Shown here: one piece after another, positions 26,316 to 34,696 of the stretch
How the letters are laid out: the number at the start of each line of letters is the position of its first letter
Position numbering within the stretch: the stretch's first letter is position 1
Source of the DNA: Polaromonas jejuensis NBRC 106434
Lineage (GTDB): Bacteria; Pseudomonadota; Gammaproteobacteria; Burkholderiales; Burkholderiaceae_C
Direction: 5' to 3'
NCBI RefSeq assembly: GCF_001598235.1
Contig: NZ_BCYO01000017.1
Coordinates: 1-64,000 of the forward strand
DNA: 64,000 nt
Made by a program: the position numbers and the translations under genes
The notes under the pieces: generated by a model
Seen by the model: the letters and a program-made list of their open reading frames with translations, nothing else
Database searches by the model: none
What the model was told of the DNA's origin: nothing

Positions 26316-26432
26316 ATGAATACATTCAATGATGGTCGCCATGATGGTCATGGTCCTGTTCACGCTGCGACGGATGAGGATGCCGCAACGCGTGACCTGG
26401 CTGCCGGCCCGCAGCTGAAGGCATGCCAATGA
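26316..26432 (+). CDS. Possible 38-codon ORF overlapping the amidase start
   Basis: MNTFNDGRHDGHGPVHAA begins a His/Asp-rich 38-aa frame that overlaps the amidase start by 10 nt. There is no clear ribosome site. It could be a remnant of a longer gene or chance. Confidence 0.2.
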   Translation: MNTFNDGRHDGHGPVHAATDEDAATRDLAAGPQLKACQ

Positions 26433-27844
26433 CAGCGAACGACGTCTCCCAAGCGTGGCAGTTGTCTGCCAGCGAACTGCAACGTCGCTACCGGGCGGGC
26501 TCGCTGACCCCGCGAGCCGTGGTTGAGAGTTGCCTGGCCCGGCTCGAGGCCGTCAATCCGACACTCAACGCGGTCGTGGCGCGCCGCGATGCCGCCGTCC
26601 TCGACGAAGCGAGCGCCGCCGGCGCCCGCTTCGCCGCCGGCCGGCCGCTGTCCCCGCTCGATGGCATTCCACTGAGCATCAAGGACAACCTGCTGACTTG
26701 TGACCTGCCAACCACCTGGGGTTCGCCGGCGCTGCGCGAGCACCGCGCGGCGTGCGACGAGTTGCCGGTGGCTCGCCTGCGGGCGGCCGGAGCGCTGATC
26801 CTCGGCAAGACCAATGTGCCGGAGTTCACGCTGGAGGGCTACACCAGCAACCGCCTGTTCGGCACCACGCGCAACCCCTGGAACCCGGCGCTGACGCCGG
26901 GCGGCTCCAGCGGCGGCGCGGTCGCCGGCGTGGCCGCCGGCATCGCGCCGCTGGCCCTGGGCACCGACGGTGGCGGCTCCATCCGCCGGCCCGCCTCGCA
27001 CTGCGGTGTGGTCGGTCTCAAGCCCTCGATAGGCGCGTTGGCGCGCGGCCAGGGCCTGCCCTCGCTGCTGCTCGACTTCGAGGTGGTCGGGCCGATGGCG
27101 CGTACCGTGGCCGACGTGAAGCTGCTGTTCGACGCATTGCGCGGCCCCCGTGTCACCGACAGGCACTCGCTGGCGGCCGAGGCGGCGCGCGCTCCCCGGC
27201 GCGGCGCCGGCCCGCTGCGCATCCTGTACGTGCCGACGCTGGACGGTGCGCCGGTGGACCCGGAGATCGCCGCGAATTGCGCGTGGGCGGCCCGGCGCCT
27301 GGCGGATCTCGGCCACACGGTGACCGAGGGCGCGATGCCGCTGGACCTCGCCTTCATGGCCACGGCCTGGCCGGTGGTCGGCCAGGTCGGCCTGGCCCAT
27401 CTCTTCGAGACCCACCCGGCCTGGCGCGAGGGCGCATCGGCCAAATACCTGGAGATGGCGCAGCAGGGCGCGGCCCAGCCGGCGGCGCGCCTGTGGGAGA
27501 TCCTGGAAACCGTGGCGCAGCTGCGCAGCGACTGCGCGCGCCTGTTTAGTGACATCGACGTCCTCGTGACGCCAGCCGCCGCCGCCTTGCCCTGGCCGGC
27601 GGAAGAAGCCTTTCCGTCCGTCATTGCCGGCCAGACTGTGGGGCCGCGCGGCCATGCGGTGTTCACCGCCTGGGTCAATGCGGCCGGCCTGCCGGCGCTG
27701 GCCGTGCCGGCCCAGCCTTCTTCGTCCGGTTTGCCCATAGGCGTGCAGATAATCGGCGCTTACGGCGCAGACGATATGCTGCTGGAATTGGGGGCGGCCT
27801 ACGAGGCGGCGGCCCCCTGGGCCGACCGCTGGCCACCGCTGTGA
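26423..27844 (+). CDS. Amidase-signature (AS) family amidohydrolase
   Basis: A 473-aa amidase of the AS superfamily, with the Ser-cisSer-Lys triad intact: Lys87 in LSIKDNL, Ser162 in GGSSGG and Ser186 in TDGGGSIRRPA. The C-terminal half (VNAAGLPALAVPAQ, GLPIGVQIIGAYGAD) is typical of general amidases and GatA-like enzymes. It hydrolyses an amide to acid plus ammonia; the natural substrate is unknown. The start is ATG 26423 or 26429, with GAAGG just upstream. Very high GC contrasts with the transporter region. It presumably releases ammonia or trims an amide intermediate in the module. Confidence 0.9.
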   Translation: MPMTANDVSQAWQLSASELQRRYRAGSLTPRAVVESCLARLEAVNPTLNAVVARRDAAVLDEASAAGARFAAGRPLSPLDGIPLSIKDNLLTCDLPTTWGSPALREHRAACDELPVARLRAAGALILGKTNVPEFTLEGYTSNRLFGTTRNPWNPALTPGGSSGGAVAGVAAGIAPLALGTDGGGSIRRPASHCGVVGLKPSIGALARGQGLPSLLLDFEVVGPMARTVADVKLLFDALRGPRVTDRHSLAAEAARAPRRGAGPLRILYVPTLDGAPVDPEIAANCAWAARRLADLGHTVTEGAMPLDLAFMATAWPVVGQVGLAHLFETHPAWREGASAKYLEMAQQGAAQPAARLWEILETVAQLRSDCARLFSDIDVLVTPAAAALPWPAEEAFPSVIAGQTVGPRGHAVFTAWVNAAGLPALAVPAQPSSSGLPIGVQIIGAYGADDMLLELGAAYEAAAPWADRWPPL

Positions 27845-27881
27845 CGGCCTTCCCACCACTTTGTACCAAGGAGCCTCCTGC

Positions 27882-28652
27882 ATGTCTGACCCCTGCGTCA
27901 CCACCGTCGTCAATGCGCTGCTGCGCGCACGCCATGAGCATCGCCTCGCCGAGGCGAGCGAATTTTCCGAAACACTGACCAGCGCAGAACAGGCTTATGC
28001 GGTGCAGGCCGGCGTGGCCGAGGCCCTGCAGTGGTACGGCGCCGAGGGGCCCATGCACTGGAAGTCGGGTGGCGCCTCGCGCCAGGCGACGCTGACGCAT
28101 GCGCCCCTGCCGCCGGCCGGTGTCTGGAACAGCCCGGCCACCGCCGGCGCGTTTGCCTTCGGCATGCGCGGCATCGAGGCCGAGGTCGCCCTGCGCCTGG
28201 GCGAGGCGGTCGATGCGGGTCGGGCGGCCACGCTGGACGAAACCAGCGCCTCGGCGCTGATAGAGGCCATGGCGGTGTCCATAGAAGTCGTCGATTCGCG
28301 CTGGACCGGCGGCATGTCGGCGCCGGCGCTGCTGCGCCTGGCCGATCTGCAGACGCACGGCGCGTTGGTGCTGGGCCCGTGGGTGCCCTGGGCGCCGCGC
28401 GATTGGGCCAAGCAGGTCTGCCGCGTGTTCATTGGCGAGCAGCCGGTGGTCCAGCGCCAAGGCACCCATTCGCTGGACAATCCGGTCTGGGGCGTTGGTG
28501 AATGGCTGCGCCACGCGACGCGCGGCGGCCGCACCGTGGCCGCCGGCACGGTCCTGACCACGGGCACCTGGGTGGGCGTTTTGCATGCCAGGGCCGGAGA
28601 CCGGGTGATTGCCGAATTTGACGGCATCGGTGTTGCGCAAGTCCAGCTGTAG
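27882..28652 (+). CDS. FAH-superfamily hydratase/decarboxylase (2-keto-4-pentenoate hydratase-like)
   Basis: A 256-aa protein of the MhpD/4-oxalocrotonate decarboxylase branch of the fumarylacetoacetate hydrolase superfamily. RGIEAEVALRLG supplies the acidic metal ligands, AMAVSIEVVDSRW the next conserved strand, and the C-terminal GTVLTTGTWVGVLHARAGD the glycine-rich closing motif. Enzymes of this branch add water to, or decarboxylate, 2-oxo-4-enoic acids from ring cleavage. The ATG at 27882 has AAGGAG 8 nt upstream. It is the last gene of the module; the next gene starts after 157 nt. No ring-cleavage dioxygenase is present, so the upstream chemistry must be encoded elsewhere. Confidence 0.83.
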   Translation: MSDPCVTTVVNALLRARHEHRLAEASEFSETLTSAEQAYAVQAGVAEALQWYGAEGPMHWKSGGASRQATLTHAPLPPAGVWNSPATAGAFAFGMRGIEAEVALRLGEAVDAGRAATLDETSASALIEAMAVSIEVVDSRWTGGMSAPALLRLADLQTHGALVLGPWVPWAPRDWAKQVCRVFIGEQPVVQRQGTHSLDNPVWGVGEWLRHATRGGRTVAAGTVLTTGTWVGVLHARAGDRVIAEFDGIGVAQVQL

Positions 28653-28809
28653 CGCGTGGCCGGGCGGGCGTTGCCTGGGTTGCCAGAGCCCTTCCGGCAG
28701 CCACGGCTTTGCGGTGGGGCGGCGAGCGGCGCGGGCGTCTGGCCGATAATGAACAGCCCGGCCTTGCGGCGCCTTTCATGGCGCGGACCAGCACTAATAC
28801 CTCTTCTCC

Positions 28810-29247
28810 ATGCCCGGCATCCACATCACCGATATCGAAGCGGCCATCAACTACTGGCGCGAGAAAAAACCGTCGTCCGACGGCGTGACGCTCGCGCCCG
28901 AGCTGCGCGTGCTGGCCGAGGTCTATGCGCTGATGGTTTTCTACCATGAGGACGAGGCCGACGAGCGGAGCTTTCCGCCCCAGGCCATGGCGGCCTGGCG
29001 CAGCTGGTACGACACCCAGGCCGATACCCCCTGCATCGCGATCTGCTCGACCAGCCAGGGCGATGACATGTGCAAGGGCTGTGGCCGCACTTTTGAAGAA
29101 GTCCAGCGCTGGCCGGAGATGACGCCCGCCGAGAAGCGCAGCACCTGGCGGCGCATCACGCAGGAGGATACGGCCTGGCGCTTTGGCCGCTACGCCGACC
29201 GGGCGCTCGAGAACAAGGCCCCGGCCGCGCCACCTGACGCATCCTGA
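28810..29247 (+). CDS. DUF3717-DUF1289 fusion protein with Cys cluster
   Basis: A 145-aa protein in two parts. Residues 1-70 (PGIHITDIEAAINYWREK, LAEVYALMVFYHEDE) match the Burkholderiales DUF3717 helical domain. Residues about 74-125 carry the DUF1289 motif TPCIAICSTSQGDDMCKGCGRTFEEVQRW, in which four cysteines likely bind Zn or an iron-sulfur cluster. The function of either domain is unknown. The ATG at 28810 is the first start. It is upstream of a small DUF2007-type gene on the same strand, with a family A repeat between. Confidence 0.82.
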   Translation: MPGIHITDIEAAINYWREKKPSSDGVTLAPELRVLAEVYALMVFYHEDEADERSFPPQAMAAWRSWYDTQADTPCIAICSTSQGDDMCKGCGRTFEEVQRWPEMTPAEKRSTWRRITQEDTAWRFGRYADRALENKAPAAPPDAS

Positions 29248-29258
29248 AAAATACCAGT

Positions 29259-29313
29259 CATTTCGGCCTTTAGCCCTTAAGGGGCGGGTGCAGGCAGCTA
29301 TTGATTTGGGAGC
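29259..29313 (-). repeat. Family A palindromic repeat, copy 3
   Basis: On the minus strand: GCTCCCAAATCAATAGCTGC, then CACCCGCC pairing toward AGGGC, then AAAGGCCGAAATG. The left arm is less perfect than in other copies. This is the only near-complete copy between co-directional genes. Confidence 0.65.
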
Positions 29314-29334
29314 GAATCGGACTACACTGATGCC

Positions 29335-29649
29335 ATGCTCCGACTGACCCGCGCACCCAATATTGCGATGGCCGCGCTGTGGGCCGACGCCCTGCAGCAG
29401 GCCGGCATCGCGGCCAGCGTGCAGCGTTACTTTTTGGGCGCTATCGCCGGCGAACTGCCGCCCGACCAGTGCCTGCCCGAGGTCTGGCTCACGCATGACG
29501 AGGACGAGGCCCGCGCACAGGCCTTGTTGCACGCGTTGCAAAACCGGCCGCAGCGGCGCTGGCTGTGTGCTTGTGGCGAAATCGTAGAAGGTGGGTTTGA
29601 GCAGTGCTGGCACTGTGGAGCGGATATGCCACCGCAGGCCCAAACATGA
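29335..29649 (+). CDS. DUF2007-type small protein with C-terminal zinc ribbon
   Basis: A 104-aa protein. Residues 1-70 (MLRLTRAPNIAMAALWADAL, GIAASVQRYFLGAIAGELPP, EVWLTHDEDEARAQALL) form the DUF2007 'putative prokaryotic signal transducing' domain, a ferredoxin-like fold of unknown role. The C-terminus adds a zinc-ribbon pattern, CACGE and CWHCGA, each with two cysteines. The start at 29335 is the first ATG. It is convergent with purB. Confidence 0.83.
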   Translation: MLRLTRAPNIAMAALWADALQQAGIAASVQRYFLGAIAGELPPDQCLPEVWLTHDEDEARAQALLHALQNRPQRRWLCACGEIVEGGFEQCWHCGADMPPQAQT

Positions 29650-29684
29650 CGCGGGCCCCATGTCAGCCCGCGCCCAAGTGCTTT

Positions 29685-31160
<1,476 letters not shown>

Positions 31161-31226
31161 TCATCGGCCGTCACTGCGGGCATACTCGATAGAATCCTCT
31201 TCCCCCGGACTACGATCTCACCCACT

Positions 31227-31841
31227 ATGAAACTCATCGGCTCTGCCACCAGCCCCTATGTGCGCAAAGTACGCATTGTGATGGCTGAGAAAAAACTCGA
31301 TTACCAGCTGGTGCTGGAGGATGTCTGGGCCGCCGATACCCATATCAACGCTTCCAATCCGCTGGGCAAGGTGCCCTGCCTGGTCATGGAGGGCGGCGAA
31401 GCCGTGTTTGACTCCCGTGTGATCGTCGAATACCTGGACACCCTGTCCCCCGTGGGCCGGCTCATTCCCGTGCAGGGCCGCGAGCGCGCCGAGGTCAAGA
31501 CCTGGGAGGCGCTGGCCGATGGCGTGCTGGACGCCGCCATTCTGGCGCGGCTGGAGGCCACCTGGTCGGGCCGCGGCGCCGGCGAGCGCAGCCAGGCCTG
31601 GATAGAGCGGCAAACGGGCAAGATGGCCACCGCCCTCAAGGCCATGAGCGCGGGGCTGGCCGACAAGGCTTTTTGCAGCGGCATTCATTTCAGCCTGTCG
31701 GATGTGGCGGTCGGTTGCGCGCTGGGCTACCTGGATTTGCGTTTTCCGCAGATCAACTGGCGCGAAAGCCATCCCAACCTCGCCAGGCTGCAGGAAAAAC
31801 TGGTTCAGCGCCCCAGCTTTGCTGACACGCAGCCCGGCTGA
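31227..31841 (+). CDS. Glutathione S-transferase
   Basis: A 204-aa cytoplasmic GST. The thioredoxin-like N-domain (MKLIGSATSPYVRKVRIVMAEKK, cis-Pro in GKVPCLV, glutathione-contacting FDSRVIVEYLD) is followed by the helical C-domain with HFSLSDVAVGCALGYLD. The Ser in ATSPYVRK is in the position of the activating residue. The ATG at 31227 is the family start. The substrate is unknown. It is convergent with the glutathione peroxidase gene 460 nt downstream. Confidence 0.92.
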   Translation: MKLIGSATSPYVRKVRIVMAEKKLDYQLVLEDVWAADTHINASNPLGKVPCLVMEGGEAVFDSRVIVEYLDTLSPVGRLIPVQGRERAEVKTWEALADGVLDAAILARLEATWSGRGAGERSQAWIERQTGKMATALKAMSAGLADKAFCSGIHFSLSDVAVGCALGYLDLRFPQINWRESHPNLARLQEKLVQRPSFADTQPG

Positions 31842-31846
31842 TATTT

Positions 31847-31905
31847 CTGTAAAAGATGTATCCAGCCCAATCAGAATGGGCGCAAGCAGCTATTAAAAAT
31901 GTAGC
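31847..31905 (-). repeat. Family A palindromic repeat, copy 4
   Basis: On the minus strand: GCTACATTTTTAATAGCTGC, then GCGCCCATTC pairing with TGGGC and a tail ending in ATCTTTTAC. It lies directly after the GST stop codon in a convergent gap. Confidence 0.75.
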
Positions 31906-32112
31906 GGGTGGGCGCGCGACGCAAGACGGCGGCTTTTCGGCCGGCGCCTCACGCATGTGGCTGAAAATGCCGCGTACTCCGGCTTGGCCGTTCAGGGCGG
32001 TGCCCAGCAGCCAGCCCGGAAATACCTTAAGCAATCATTGCAAGGCGCAGGGGCGCCGCCCTCATGCGGACACCCGGAAGATAAAAATGCTGCGAAGCGC
32101 CCCGGCGCGAAC

Positions 32113-32136
32113 GAGGGAGGGAGGGAGGAGGAGGAG
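32113..32136 (+). other. G-rich tract, possible G-quadruplex
   Basis: A run of three GGG tracts followed by repeated GGA units (GAGGGAGGGAGGGAGG then AGGAGGAG). It is compatible with a two-tetrad, weaker three-tetrad, G-quadruplex in the intergenic gap. Confidence 0.4.
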
Positions 32137-32300
32137 CGCCCCGGGATTGCATTCGAACCGAAACGGTTCAAAAGGCTTCGCAACAATGAAACTGTTTTTG
32201 ACTGCGCCGTTCATGTGAAAAAACCGCGCTGATTTCAATATAGAGGACCTGCTGCCGCGGTAGTTCCCAGCGTCCCCGGGCTTGGCCAGGTAAATTTTTG

Positions 32301-32945
32301 TTAATGCGGCCATTTGCTGGCCAGCTGCCTTTCAATCTCGCCGACAAACTGGCGGCTGGCGGGGTCGGTCATGGAGTTGAAGCTGGTGACGCTGACGCCA
32401 TCGCGCGCTATCACGTATTTGTAGAAGTTCCAGCGCGGTGCGGTGCCGGTCTGGGCGGCCAGTTGCTTGAACAGGGGACTGGCGTCTTGACCTCGCACAC
32501 TGGTTTTGGTGAACATCGGAAATTTCACGCCGAAGGTGTTTTCGCAGAAATCGGCAATCTCCTTGTTGCTGCCGGTTTCCTGCGAAAAGTCGTTGGAAGG
32601 AAAGCCCAGCACCACCAGGCCGCGGTCCTTGTATTTGGCATAAAGCGCTTCCAGGCCCTCATATTGCGGCGTGAAGCCGCAAAAACTGGCGGTATTGACC
32701 ACGACCACCACCTTGCCGCTGTACTGGCAAAGAGACTGCGGTTTCTCATCCTGCAACCGCAGGAATGTCTGTTGCAGGAGGCCGGTACAGGCCGCCGCCG
32801 GGGCCACGGGCGCAACAGGCGTTGCTGCCCCGACGCCCGCCGTGCACAGCGCGGCGCCCAGGATGGCGAGGGTGATCGCGCGCAAGGGTCTGGCGGCAGG
32901 AAGGGGCATGGCTGGACTCGCTGGCTGGTGCCGGATGCGATTCAT
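32301..32945 (-). CDS. Glutathione peroxidase family protein, exported
   Basis: A 214-aa thiol peroxidase. An N-terminal signal peptide (hydrophobic core AITLAILGAALCTAGVG) precedes a GPx domain, so it is probably periplasmic. The peroxidatic Cys lies in NTASFCGFTPQYEGLEALY, and the Trp and Asn of the tetrad in RWNFYKYVI. The usual Gln motif (often CNQF) reads GFPSNDF here. A second Cys occurs in IADFCENTFG. Starts at 32945 or 32909 both keep the signal peptide, and neither has a good ribosome site. Such proteins reduce H2O2 or lipid peroxides with thioredoxin or glutathione. It is convergent with the GST gene. Confidence 0.9.
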   Translation of the reverse strand: MNRIRHQPASPAMPLPAARPLRAITLAILGAALCTAGVGAATPVAPVAPAAACTGLLQQTFLRLQDEKPQSLCQYSGKVVVVVNTASFCGFTPQYEGLEALYAKYKDRGLVVLGFPSNDFSQETGSNKEIADFCENTFGVKFPMFTKTSVRGQDASPLFKQLAAQTGTAPRWNFYKYVIARDGVSVTSFNSMTDPASRQFVGEIERQLASKWPH

Positions 32946-33283
32946 GGTGGATTCATTCTGACGCGTTTGCGCCTGCAACGCAGGCCGCCCCAAAAGTCGG
33001 GTTGAAGCGATGGTCTTTGGGCCGGCGCCCGGCCCTGCCGCCGGATTCAGCTTTGGCCTGCGGGTTGGAAGTCCGCGCTGAGGGGAGGCAGAAAGTTTCT
33101 GGAAACACCCGCCGGTTGGCAAATGCCCCGGCATTCAGGCCGAAATCCATGGGATAAGTTGGCAAAAGCCCCGCAAGTCACCACTTGTCACATTCGCCGC
33201 CTAAAATCAGGGGAGTACCCAGGATGAACCGGCAGGACATCCGAGGCAGATTTCCCTGCGTACCCGCTTGCCAAGGAGTTCCC
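32946..33283. other. Intergenic region between divergent genes
   Basis: 338 nt between the glutathione peroxidase and ferritin-like genes. A perfect GC hairpin GGGCCGG/CCGGCCC lies at 33019-33035 without a T-run. Promoters for both genes must lie here but I see no convincing -35/-10 pair. Confidence 0.45.
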
Positions 33284-34153
33284 ATGCTTTACCCCGAACT
33301 GTTCAAACAACTGGAATCCGTCCGCTGGGACATGGACAAGGACATCCCCTGGGCCAGTTTTGACGCATCCAAACTCACCGACGAACAGGCCCAAACCATC
33401 AAGATGAACGCCATCACCGAGTGGTCGGCCCTGCCGGCGACCGAGATGTTTTTGCGTGACAACAAGGACGATAGCGATTTTTCGGCCTTCATGTCGATCT
33501 GGTTTTTCGAGGAGCAAAAGCATTCGCTGGTGCTCATGGAATACCTCAAGCGCTTCAGGCCTGACCTGGCGCCCACGGAAGAAGAGCTGCATGAGGTGCG
33601 CTTTGAGTTCGAGCCGGCGCCCGCGCTGGAAACCCTGATGCTGCATTTCTGTGGCGAGATCCGCCTGAACCACTGGTACCGCCGTGCCAGCGAATGGCAT
33701 ACCGAGCCGGTCATCAAGCAGATTTACACCCAGCTCAGCCAGGACGAGGCGCGCCATGGCGGCGCCTACCTGCGCTACATGAAGCGCGCCATCAACAACT
33801 TCGGCAACGAAGCCAGGACGGCCTTCACCAAGGTGGGGGTGCTCATGGCCAGTGCCCGCCGCACAGCGCAGGCCCTGCATCCGACCAACCTGCATGTGAA
33901 CAAGAACCTGTTCCCGCGCGACACCATCCAGAGCCGCCTGCCCAACCCCGAATGGCTGGAGCACTGGCTGGACACCCAGATCAAGTTTGATGCCGTGTGG
34001 GAGGGCAAGGTCGTCGACCGCATCCTGCATAACTTGAGCCTGCTGATGAACCAGAGCTTCAAGAGCGTCCAGGAACTCAATCGCTTCCGCAAGGGAATCG
34101 GCAAGGAGCTGGCCGCCGTCATCGCGCCTGACAGCAAACCGCTGGCCGCGTGA
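33284..34153 (+). CDS. Diiron ferritin-like protein (acyl-ACP desaturase-like fold)
   Basis: A 289-aa protein with a complete four-helix diiron ligand set: Glu46 (ITEWSALP), Glu77xxHis80 (FFEEQKHS), Glu125 (FCGEIRLN) and Glu155xxHis158 (SQDEARHGG). This E-ExxH-E-ExxH spacing is that of soluble stearoyl-ACP desaturases and related diiron oxygenases rather than iron-storage ferritins. The substrate is unknown. The ATG at 33284 has AAGGAG 6 nt upstream; an in-frame extension lacks one. The next gene overlaps by 4 nt (GTGA), so the two are translationally coupled. Acyl-carrier and ketosynthase genes lie close by on the opposite strand. Confidence 0.82.
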   Translation: MLYPELFKQLESVRWDMDKDIPWASFDASKLTDEQAQTIKMNAITEWSALPATEMFLRDNKDDSDFSAFMSIWFFEEQKHSLVLMEYLKRFRPDLAPTEEELHEVRFEFEPAPALETLMLHFCGEIRLNHWYRRASEWHTEPVIKQIYTQLSQDEARHGGAYLRYMKRAINNFGNEARTAFTKVGVLMASARRTAQALHPTNLHVNKNLFPRDTIQSRLPNPEWLEHWLDTQIKFDAVWEGKVVDRILHNLSLLMNQSFKSVQELNRFRKGIGKELAAVIAPDSKPLAA

Positions 34154-34635
34154 GCAAGCCGGTTTTTTTCGACAAAATCGTGGCGCGCGAGGAGGCGCCG
34201 GCCCGGGTGGCGGCGCTTGCCAGGCCGGTGGTCTTCACCAATGGCGTGTTCGATGTGCTGCACCGCGGCCACGCCACTTACCTGGCCCGGGCACGCGAGC
34301 TGGGCGGCAGCCTGGTATTGGCGCTCAACACGGACGCTTCGGCCAGGCGGCTGGGCAAAGGGCCTGACCGCCCGCTCAACAATGAAGAGGACCGGGCCGT
34401 CCTGATGGCGGCGCTGGAGTCCGTGAGTCTGGTGACCTGGTTTGACGAGAATACGCCACTGGAACTGATCGCCGAACTCAAGCCCGACATCCTGGTGAAG
34501 GGCGGCGACTATGACATGGAAAAGCTGGCCGAAACGGCCGTTGTGAAAGCCTATGGCGGCCAGGCCCTGGCCATTCCGTTTGTCGAGGGCTATTCCACCA
34601 CGGCGCTGGTGAAAAAAATCCGGTCCGCCAACTGA
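34150..34635 (+). CDS. D-glycero-beta-D-manno-heptose 1-phosphate adenylyltransferase (HldE C-terminal type)
   Basis: A 161-aa stand-alone nucleotidyltransferase of the cytidylyltransferase-like fold. The catalytic HxGH motif is in NGVFDVLHRGHATYL, with conserved NTDASARRLGKGPDRP, ALESVSLVTWFDE and KGGDYDMEKL. It makes ADP-heptose precursor for lipopolysaccharide inner core. The kinase domain (HldA/RfaE1) is a separate gene not seen here. The start is GTG at 34150, overlapping the previous stop. It is convergent with the ketosynthase gene. Confidence 0.92.
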   Translation: MSKPVFFDKIVAREEAPARVAALARPVVFTNGVFDVLHRGHATYLARARELGGSLVLALNTDASARRLGKGPDRPLNNEEDRAVLMAALESVSLVTWFDENTPLELIAELKPDILVKGGDYDMEKLAETAVVKAYGGQALAIPFVEGYSTTALVKKIRSAN

Positions 34636-34696
34636 CGGAGTTTTTTGCCGGCTGTCCCACGATCCGGCCGCGAGCGACCATGGGTCGTCAGGGCGT

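Larger units (their letters stand above)
31842..32300. other. Long gap between convergent GST and glutathione peroxidase genes
   Basis: 459 nt without a supported gene. It holds a family A repeat (31847-31905), a GC-palindromic stretch near 31935, and a G-run (32113-32136). Weak frames on both strands lack family motifs. Confidence 0.55.

Noticed and set aside
22774..28652. Nicotinate (nic) or beta-hydroxyaspartate-cycle (bhc) operon
   Set aside because: Some families overlap (maleate isomerase-like fold, amidase, BhcA-like aminotransferase), but the defining enzymes are absent: NicX/NicD, and BhcB/C/D.
33019..33035. Terminator in the divergent glutathione peroxidase/ferritin-like gap
   Set aside because: The stem is perfect but there is no T-run on either strand, and the genes diverge, so no transcript should end there.
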